Assembly: GCA_964447925.1 (NCBI GenBank)
Contig: CAYUUP010000022.1
Coordinates: forward strand, 1 to 19,636
Source: CAYUUP01 sp964447925
Lineage (GTDB): Bacteria; Bacillota; Clostridia; Oscillospirales; Oscillospiraceae
DNA: 19,636 bases
Direction of reading: 5' to 3'
Positions 14,926 to 19,636 of this stretch are shown here, piece by piece. The notes under the pieces are model-generated. The model made no database searches and was not told the origin of the DNA. It worked only from the letters and a program-made list of their open reading frames with translations. Position numbers and translations under genes: made by a program. The first letter of the stretch is position 1, and each line of letters opens with the position of its first letter.

Positions 14926-15768
14926 TCACAACACCCTGCTGGCGTGGCGGGTAACATGGCAACCCAGACAGACCGCGCAGGGCAGCCCGGCAATGTGGGT
15001 GGGATAGGTGAGGACGCGGACGCCCAGGGCGGTCACGCGACCGCCTAGTCCCTGGGGCCCGATTCCCAGGCGGTTGATCTTTTCCAGCAGCCGGGCCTCC
15101 ATCTCCGCGTAGAAAGGATCCTCATTGTGACCATCAGGCGGCAGCAGCAGGGCCTTCTTTGCCAGCAGGGCGGCCACCTCGCTGTCCCCGCCCAGGCCCA
15201 CCCCCACCACCACCGGCGGGCAGGGATTGGAGCCAGCTTTGGATACATCCTCCACGATGCAGTCCTCCAGCGCTTCGATGCCGGTGGAGGGCTTCAGCAT
15301 ATGCAGGGAGGTCATATTCTCGCTGCCAAAGCCCTTGGGAGCCACCGTCAGCTCCAGCCGGTCGCCCTCTGTCAGCTCCAGATGGAGGACAGCGGGGGTG
15401 TTGTCCTCGGTGTTGACCCGTCGGATGGGATCGCTGACAATGCTCTTGCGGAGGAAGCCCTCCATGTAGCCCTTGGCCACACCAGCGTTCACCGCGTCCG
15501 CCAGCAGACCGCCGGTGATGTGGCAATCCTGCCCCAGCCGGATAAAGACCACCGCCATGCCGGTGTCCTGGCAGATCGGCAGCTTCCGCTCTTCCGCAAT
15601 GGTATAGTTCTGCCGGATGTCCGACAGGATAGCCTGCCCCACAGGGGATTCCTCCCGTCCCTGTGCCGCCTCGATGACCCGGCGCATATCCTCCGGCAGG
15701 ATGCAGTTGGCCTCAACGCAAAGCTCCGCCACCGCAGCGGTAATCTGTTTACAGCTGATTTCCCTCAT
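14926..15768 (-). CDS. Fumarate hydratase / tartrate dehydratase class I, alpha subunit
   Basis: The N-terminal (alpha) half of an oxygen-sensitive [4Fe-4S] hydro-lyase, 280 aa, normal for the two-subunit form. Predicted cluster ligands are C66 (PICQDTG), C183 (SNPCPP) and C270 (CLGCHVTRH). KGFGSENMTSLHML and VVVGVGLGGDSE are further hallmarks. The enzyme interconverts malate and fumarate, or dehydrates tartrate; the alpha subunit alone does not distinguish these. ATG at 15768 has AAGGAA about 7 bases upstream. The beta subunit gene, which normally follows at once, is absent: a DNA glycosylase gene begins 2 bases later. The C-terminus is complete, so this is not a truncation. The stop of the upstream PHP gene is 40 bases away on the same strand. 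Confidence 0.93.
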   Translation of the reverse strand: MREISCKQITAAVAELCVEANCILPEDMRRVIEAAQGREESPVGQAILSDIRQNYTIAEERKLPICQDTGMAVVFIRLGQDCHITGGLLADAVNAGVAKGYMEGFLRKSIVSDPIRRVNTEDNTPAVLHLELTEGDRLELTVAPKGFGSENMTSLHMLKPSTGIEALEDCIVEDVSKAGSNPCPPVVVGVGLGGDSEVAALLAKKALLLPPDGHNEDPFYAEMEARLLEKINRLGIGPQGLGGRVTALGVRVLTYPTHIAGLPCAVCLGCHVTRHASRVL

Positions 15769-15808
15769 AGTCCGTTCCTTCCAATCCAGTGATATTTCAC
15801 CCCAAAAG

Positions 15809-16642
15809 TTACAGCCGGGTCATTTCTGGTTCCCGGTTACGGAAGACGGCGGCGTACCTGAAGCCGCAGTCCCGCAGCAGGTCGTAGCTCTCCCGGATGC
15901 CCTTTCCCACATCCTCCGGCCGGTGGGCATCGGAGCCAACGGTGACAATTTCGCCGCCAACGCTCCGGAACCGCTCCATCAAGGGACGGTACTGCTCCAT
16001 ATCCCGGCCCCGGTTGGTGTTGACCTCAAGCCCTTTTCCCGTCTCAGCAAGAGTCACCAGCACACAGTCCAGCACCTCCCGTTGACGGGAAAAGTCGGGA
16101 GCCTGCCCATCCCGGTGCATATAGCGCAGGGGATATGGGATATGTCCCATTACATCGAAGCCCCCCCACAGTGCCAGAGCCAGCAGCTGGTCACAGTAGT
16201 CCCTCATGACTGTCTGGCACATACTGTCGGAGGTGAACCTCATCTCGTAGTAATCCAAGCCGGGCCGCAGGCCCCAAGCTGGATCGGTATCCGGGTCGCG
16301 CCAGCAGCGGCTCATGTTGTGGATGGAGCCAATGACAAAGTCCAGCGGCTCCTCCAGCACCCGCCGGGCCGCTTCAAAATCCGCCGGCGCATTTCCCAGC
16401 TCTAGCCCATAGCCCAGGTAGATATCCTCTCCTGCTGCCGCTATCCCTCTCCGATGCTCCTGACGGGGAAGGATCCAGTCATAGCTGGGGCAGTAGTTGC
16501 CGTCAAAGTCCAGCACGTCGTAATGATCGGTGATACAGAGGCCCTTCAGCCCCGCCTGCCGGGCCGCCGCTACCATCTCCGCCTGGGGGCTATCGGAGTC
16601 AGGGGAGCAGAGGGAGTGGGTATGGGCATCGTAAAGCCGCAT
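15809..16642 (-). CDS. PHP-domain histidinol-phosphatase-like protein
   Basis: A metal-dependent phosphoesterase of 277 aa. PHP motifs occur in order: H7/H9 in DAHTHSLCSPDS, H40 in ITDHYD, E near LGYGLELGN, H in IGSIHNM, H in VMGHIPYPLRY and the D-H pair of GSDAHRPEDVG. This set fits HisJ/HisK-type histidinol-phosphatases, which dephosphorylate histidinol-phosphate in histidine synthesis, but the same family includes enzymes with other phosphate substrates, and no his gene is adjacent. ATG at 16642 has AAAGGTGG 7 bases upstream. It is the first gene of a minus-strand run with fumarase alpha and the glycosylase, and divergent from ruvX with a mirrored promoter. Confidence 0.85.
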   Translation of the reverse strand: MRLYDAHTHSLCSPDSDSPQAEMVAAARQAGLKGLCITDHYDVLDFDGNYCPSYDWILPRQEHRRGIAAAGEDIYLGYGLELGNAPADFEAARRVLEEPLDFVIGSIHNMSRCWRDPDTDPAWGLRPGLDYYEMRFTSDSMCQTVMRDYCDQLLALALWGGFDVMGHIPYPLRYMHRDGQAPDFSRQREVLDCVLVTLAETGKGLEVNTNRGRDMEQYRPLMERFRSVGGEIVTVGSDAHRPEDVGKGIRESYDLLRDCGFRYAAVFRNREPEMTRL

Positions 16643-16682
16643 ATGGCATCCACCTTTCTGGAACTGTAAAATATTTTATCAT

Positions 16683-16711
16683 ATTATAGCACAGGCGGCG
16701 AATATTGTCCA
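16683..16711 (-). promoter_or_regulatory. Promoter of the PHP-fumarase-glycosylase unit
   Basis: On the minus strand TGGACA (16711-16706) and TATAAT (16688-16683) are 17 bases apart, with an extended TG in front of the -10. It is close to a mirror copy of the ruvX promoter on the other strand. Confidence 0.8.
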
Positions 16712-16731
16712 TGACGGGCCAGACTTTCTTG

Positions 16732-16760
16732 TGGACAAACCCGCCCGCCTGTGTTAGAAT
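16732..16760 (+). promoter_or_regulatory. Promoter of ruvX
   Basis: TGGACA at 16732-16737 and TAGAAT at 16755-16760 with a 17-base spacer and extended TG. The leader to the ATG is about 22 bases and carries AAGGGAGGT. The spacer shares CCGCCTGTG with the divergent promoter. Confidence 0.78.
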
Positions 16761-16788
16761 GGAAGCCACCACAAGGGAGGTGTTTCCT

Positions 16789-17217
16789 ATGCGCATTATG
16801 GCAATCGACTACGGTGACGCCCGCACTGGCATCGCCATCTCTGACCCCACGGGCCAACTTACCGGAACCGCTTTTGTGGTGGCCAGCCGGAACCGGGACA
16901 GGGTGGTGAGCCAGGTGGCGGAGTTTGTCCGGGAATATGGCGTCTCCGAGGTGATACTGGGCCTGCCTCGGAACATGGACGGCTCACTGGGCGCCCGTGC
17001 GGAGCTGTGCCAGCAGTTGGCCCCTTTGCTGGAGGAGGCCACCAGTCTGCCCGTCCAGCTCTGGGACGAGCGGCTCACCACCGTAGACGCCCACCGCATC
17101 CTGTCGGATACCGGGAATTTTGGCAAGAAACGGAAGGCCAAGGTAGACGCCGTGGCAGCCAGTCTTATTCTGGAGGGCTACCTGCGCTGCCGGCAGATCA
17201 AGGAGGGGAACTCATGA
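16789..17217 (+). CDS. ruvX: RuvX/YqgF-family putative Holliday junction resolvase / rRNA maturation nuclease
   Basis: A soluble protein of 142 aa with the RNase H-like fold of the YqgF family. D7 in IMAIDYGDARTGIAISD, the E of VSEVILGLPRNMDGSLG, LWDERLTT and the final KVDAVAASLILEGYL contain the conserved acidic positions. The family is annotated as Holliday-junction resolvase, but E. coli YqgF acts in 16S rRNA 5'-end processing, so the biochemical role is not certain. ATG at 16789 lies 8 bases after AAGGGAGGT; an in-frame GTG-type codon upstream would fall inside the promoter. Its stop overlaps the start of the next small gene (ATGA). Confidence 0.95.
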   Translation: MRIMAIDYGDARTGIAISDPTGQLTGTAFVVASRNRDRVVSQVAEFVREYGVSEVILGLPRNMDGSLGARAELCQQLAPLLEEATSLPVQLWDERLTTVDAHRILSDTGNFGKKRKAKVDAVAASLILEGYLRCRQIKEGNS

Positions 17218-17435
17218 CAGGCATTATAATCGGCGTCACGCTGATCCTCATTGCTATGGTGGCAGAGTGCTTCGCCCTGGGCTGCAACCGGATGGTACAC
17301 CAGATGCGGGAGCTGACGGATGAACGCAATGTCCGCAACCGGGAGAGGACGGCGCTGGCCATGAATATCCTGCTAATCTTGGGACTGGGGCTGGCTGCAG
17401 TGGGGATCATCGTAACCATAGTCTCGGCAGTATAA
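17214..17435 (+). CDS. Small membrane protein of unknown function
   Basis: A 73-aa protein with two hydrophobic segments (about residues 3-22, GIIIGVTLILIAMVAECFAL, and 49-72, MNILLILGLGLAAVGIIVTI) joined by a charged loop with RELTDERNVRNRERTA. It begins on the ATGA that overlaps the ruvX stop, with AGGAGGGG 5-7 bases upstream, so it is translated with ruvX. I do not recognise the family; small two-segment membrane proteins next to ruvX are plausible in Clostridia. The charged, Arg/Glu-rich loop could contact a cytosolic partner. The evidence for coding is the ribosome binding site, overlap and amphipathic layout. Confidence 0.7.
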   Translation: MTGIIIGVTLILIAMVAECFALGCNRMVHQMRELTDERNVRNRERTALAMNILLILGLGLAAVGIIVTIVSAV

Positions 17436-17438
17436 CGG

Positions 17439-17478
17439 AAGAAGGAGGCTGTCTCGGCAAGGCAACCCCCTCTTTTTT
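17439..17478 (+). terminator. Probable terminator after the ruvX unit
   Basis: An imperfect stem, AAGAAGGAGGCTG against CAACCCCCTCTT with a bulge and two mismatches, precedes seven T (17472-17478). The T-run and position just behind the stop argue for termination; the stem is weak. Confidence 0.5.
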
Positions 17479-17835
17479 TACCGGCGCGGTGAAGCCTTGG
17501 ATCTGTTGCGCCGGTCAATATGGGTTATCAGAAAAAATGGTGGAAATTACCACCGGGCCGGAGCCGGAAAACTGCGGCCTTCATGACATTCAGCGCCTGA
17601 TTTTGGGCAAACTGAGGAAATCACAGATTGGAACGCGGCAATAGATGCCGCTGACCAAAAAATCAGGAAAAGATAAAATTTTTTCCCAAGGCTGTTTTGG
17701 GACTGTCTGCCCCGGCTGATTTTCCGCAGCAGGGCAACCAGTAAACGCGCTTTTTTCCAGAAGAAGTCTCCCGGCTGTTGGACATAGTAAAGATGCGGTG
17801 CAAGCCGAGAAAGCAGAAAATGGGGGGATTTCCGA
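17479..17835. other. Long non-coding stretch upstream of spoIVB
   Basis: About 360 bases without a convincing gene. It holds an 8-bp inverted repeat ACCGGCGC (17480-17487) / GCGCCGGT (17508-17515), several A- and T-runs near 17660-17690, and no ribosome binding site before the one 35-codon ORF (17537-17644). A candidate forespore promoter lies near its right end. No tRNA or riboswitch was recognised. Confidence 0.5.
17760..17789 (+). promoter_or_regulatory. Candidate sigma-G/F-like promoter of spoIVB
   Basis: CATAGTA at 17783-17789 resembles the -10 of forespore sigma-G promoters, and GAAGA at 17760-17764 lies 18 bases before it, four of five matching the -35 pattern. spoIVB is forespore-expressed in Bacillus. 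The match is loose, so this is a suggestion. Confidence 0.3.
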
Positions 17836-18900
17836 TTGAAGGAAAAAAATGGAGGACAGCTGACGCCCGGACTGCTGGTATTGCTGGCGGTCCGGGCGAT
17901 GATGCTGACGGTGATCGTGCTGCTGCTGGCGGCAGCAGTGGCGGAGCCGCAGCAGGCAGCAGCGGCGGACGAGAGCAGGATGCTGGTGCCGGTGGGGCAG
18001 ACGGTGGGCATTAAGCTCTTTTCAAGGGGAGTCATGGTGGTGGGTCTGTCCGAGATCAGCACGCAGGAGGGAAGTGCCTCCCCCGCACGGGCGTGCGGCC
18101 TGAAGGCGGGGGATATCATCACCCATATCAATCAGGAGCAGGTGGACAGTATTGAGGAGGTACAGGAAATACTCCAGGACTCCCAGGGAAAGGAGCTGTC
18201 CATCCGGGCGGTAAGAGCCGGACGTCAGGTGGTGACAAAGGCAGCGGCAGTGCAGTGCCTGGCAGACGGCAGCTATAAGCTGGGGGCCTGGATTAGGGAC
18301 TCCATGGCGGGTATCGGCACTGTCACCTGGTATGACCCGTCCACCGGAGAGTTCGCTGCGCTGGGCCACGGCATCAGCGACGTGGATACCGGCCTGCTGA
18401 TTCCCATGGAGTCTGGTAGTGTGATGGAGTCCACAGTGAAGAGTGTCAAAAAGGGGGAGAAGGGCGCACCGGGGCAACTTCAGGGCAGCTTTGGCCTGGC
18501 GGAGGATCTTGGTACCCTCACCGCTAACACCGACAGCGGCATCTTTGGAACCATGACTGCCGGGAAATTTGATGGAGAAGCGATTCCGGTGGCCACCTTC
18601 AGCCAACTTAAGACTGGCAAGGCGTCCATCCTGGCCAACGTGGACGGACAGACAGTAGAGGAATTTGATATTGAAATTCTGCGGGTCTATCCCAACGCCG
18701 ACAGCAACAGCCGGGGCATGATGATTAAAGTGACAGATGAGAAGCTGTTGGAGCGCACCGGCGGCATTGTCCAGGGGATGAGCGGCTGCCCCATTCTCCA
18801 AGAGGGACGGCTGGTGGGGGCAGTCACCCATGTGCTGGTGAATGACGCCGCCTGCGGCTACGGTATCTTTATTGGGGCGATGCTGGAGACCGGAGAATAA
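17836..18900 (+). CDS. spoIVB: SpoIVB serine peptidase (family S55), stage IV sporulation
   Basis: A secreted or membrane-bound protease of 354 aa, somewhat shorter than B. subtilis SpoIVB (~426 aa). In Bacillus it is made in the forespore and cuts SpoIVFA, which triggers pro-sigma-K processing in the mother cell. Here: an N-terminal hydrophobic segment (about 12-36), a PDZ domain (about 60-130; GLKAGDIITHINQEQV) and the S55 peptidase. The residues for the triad are in place: H178 in GHGISD, D301 in VTDEKLL and S316 in QGMSGCPI; the Asp-to-Ser distance of 15 fits the Bacillus enzyme. The start is TTG at 17836, the only start codon between an in-frame stop at 17788 and the signal segment, with GGGGGGA 7 bases before it. 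A hairpin follows immediately after the stop. Confidence 0.94.
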   Translation: MKEKNGGQLTPGLLVLLAVRAMMLTVIVLLLAAAVAEPQQAAAADESRMLVPVGQTVGIKLFSRGVMVVGLSEISTQEGSASPARACGLKAGDIITHINQEQVDSIEEVQEILQDSQGKELSIRAVRAGRQVVTKAAAVQCLADGSYKLGAWIRDSMAGIGTVTWYDPSTGEFAALGHGISDVDTGLLIPMESGSVMESTVKSVKKGEKGAPGQLQGSFGLAEDLGTLTANTDSGIFGTMTAGKFDGEAIPVATFSQLKTGKASILANVDGQTVEEFDIEILRVYPNADSNSRGMMIKVTDEKLLERTGGIVQGMSGCPILQEGRLVGAVTHVLVNDAACGYGIFIGAMLETGE

Positions 18901-18905
18901 AACAG

Positions 18906-18950
18906 CCCCCATGCTCCGTTCCCTGTTTAAGGGACGGGACATGGGGGTTT
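18906..18950 (+). terminator. Terminator after spoIVB
   Basis: Arms 18906-18924 and 18930-18947 (outer CCCCCATG with CATGGGGG) form a long stem with two internal mismatches and one bulge around a GTTTA loop, followed by TTT. It begins 5 bases after the spoIVB stop and separates it from the transposase remnant. Confidence 0.72.
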
Positions 18951-18959
18951 CATAATGTC

Positions 18960-19383
18960 GGTCAACGCGGGCCAGTGAGGGAAGGGAAGCAGCTTGCGCC
19001 GGTTCCAAGCGATGCTTCTGCGTCATGAATTCGGCGCGCCTCTCTTCATGTTCCGGAATTCTGGCAAAAGTCAATGGTAAATGCAGGAAATTTTGAAAAA
19101 ATTTTTGAAGCCTGTCCAATGCCTTTATGACGCTGGCGGTGGTCTTATCCGGCATCTTGATGACGATTTCCCGCCGTGTCAGCCGCTCGGATAGGACAAG
19201 CAGACATTCCTTCGTGTGCTTTTTCCCCTCAACACAGTCCATTTCCCAATGGCCAAAGGCCTGTCTGCTGTTAATTTCCTCTGGGCGGTTCTCAATGCTT
19301 TCGCCCTTTGGCGCGCGGGAGCCGCGCCGTCTTACTCTCTTATATGGCCGTTTCTGTTTCCCTTTTTCCGGCAGTTCCATCCG
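18960..19383 (-). pseudogene. IS30-family transposase remnant
   Basis: On the minus strand, a reading frame from about 19380 to 19090 translates as an internal part of an IS30-type DDE transposase: ELPEKGKQKRPYKRV, SIENRPEEINSRQ, AFGHWEMDCVEGKKHTKEC, LLVLSERLTRREIVIKM and TTASVIKALDRLQKFF. The D of WEMDCVEG is the first catalytic acid. Intact relatives have an N-terminal helix-turn-helix of about 150 residues in front, and after FF a TVDNGSEF strand with the second D and a C-terminal E; none of this survives in frame. A weak echo (FTIDFCQNSG, then EFRNMKR) appears in other frames near 19060-19090, pointing to frameshifts. So the gene is truncated at both ends and non-functional. Inverted repeats of the element were not found. 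Confidence 0.75.
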
Positions 19384-19384
19384 C

Positions 19385-19636
19385 CAAGCCCCTCTCCGGT
19401 GCCGTAGCCCGTCACTTCGATGAAGTCCGGGTATTCCGCCATTTGCATCACCCCCATACGGACATAAGAAAGCCGCCTGGACTTCAGTTCGGCGGTAGAT
19501 GTCCTTCGGCACGTCCGGATAGGTGTAGGTTCCCGCCTATCCCAGCCCGGCCATGATGGTCCCCTCCCTGTAAGGCAGCCACAACTCCACTTCCAACTGG
19601 TAGCCTGTGCGGCGGAGCCATTCGGCCAAATCGATC
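19385..19636 (-). pseudogene. Unidentified broken coding fragment at window edge
   Basis: Minus-strand translation from the edge gives a protein-like line (IDLAEWLRRTGYQLEVELWL, then PYREGTIMAGLG), a TAG stop near 19526, and further sense (AGTYTYPDVPKDIYRRTE) in the same frame. Protein-like sequence then seems to continue one frame over (RRLSYVRMGVMQMAEYPDF, then IEVTGYGTGEGLGG) up to the IS30 fragment. This suggests a decayed gene joined to the transposase remnant. I do not recognise the family, and composition alone could mislead here. Confidence 0.35.

Noticed and set aside
15127..16405. Long plus-strand open frames opposite the fumarase and PHP genes
   Set aside because: They are antisense to two strongly recognised genes with intact motifs and have no ribosome binding sites.
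17537..17644. Short ORF of 35 codons upstream of spoIVB
   Set aside because: Preceded by a run of A with no Shine-Dalgarno sequence, and the peptide shows no hydrophobic or motif character.
17547..18131. Minus-strand frame of 194 codons over the spoIVB start and its upstream gap
   Set aside because: Overlaps the spoIVB N-terminus in antisense, has no promoter or binding site, and shows no family pattern.
18022..19512. Open frame of 496 codons on the minus strand covering spoIVB antisense and the IS30 part
   Set aside because: Only the part near 19090-19380 has protein-family sense. The rest is the antisense of spoIVB and runs through its terminator, so it is a chance read-through.
1..19636. 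CRISPR array, tRNA/rRNA genes, retron or phage-defence genes
   Set aside because: No regularly spaced direct repeats, no cloverleaf or rRNA sequence, and no reverse transcriptase, nuclease-helicase or toxin-antitoxin-like protein was recognised on either strand.

Overview
The window looks like a chromosomal segment of a GC-rich, endospore-forming, anaerobic Firmicute. I would place it in Clostridia, probably Oscillospiraceae and Flavonifractor/Lawsonibacter-like; this placement is inference. The grounds are a SpoIVB sporulation protease, a two-gene SufC/SufB-type Fe-S module, an iron-sulfur (class I, two-subunit type) fumarase alpha subunit, strong AGGAGG-type ribosome binding sites and sigma-A-like promoters. 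Most of it is ordinary housekeeping DNA with tightly packed operons. No tRNA, rRNA, CRISPR array or intact mobile element is visible.

Left part (1-4590), plus strand: the 3' two thirds of an O-acetylhomoserine sulfhydrylase ending in a terminator, then a likely operon of an HD-domain hydrolase, cobalamin-independent methionine synthase (metE) and methylenetetrahydrofolate reductase (metF). Together these supply homocysteine, the methyl donor and the final methylation for methionine. A 19-bp hairpin closes the operon. From 4608 a clear promoter drives a sufC-like ATPase and a sufB/D-like scaffold gene that overlap by one base.

Middle (6360-13072): two minus-strand transporter genes follow, a stand-alone PTS IIC-like membrane protein and an OFA-type MFS transporter. 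The PTS IIC-like gene has a perfect-consensus promoter with a perfect 28-bp palindrome directly after its -10 box, which is the most striking regulatory site in the window. Divergent from the MFS gene runs a plus-strand operon of a MATE exporter, a YfbR-like 5'-deoxynucleotidase, an ACT-domain protein (UPF0237) and a PFL/DUF711 protein (UPF0210). It ends in a canonical terminator.

Right part (13073-19636): a membrane-anchored polysaccharide deacetylase with its own promoter and terminator. Next come three minus-strand genes (PHP-domain phosphatase, fumarase alpha, 3-methyladenine DNA glycosylase). They are divergent from ruvX/yqgF plus a small membrane protein, and the two promoters are near mirror copies. 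Then spoIVB lies after about 400 bases of non-coding DNA. The last ~680 bases hold a decayed, truncated IS30-family transposase and an unidentified broken coding fragment, where many Firmicutes would have spo0A.

I see no wholly new multi-gene system. The best leads are the palindromic operator, the mirrored divergent promoters, the fumarase alpha gene without its beta partner, and the IS30 scar beside spoIVB.
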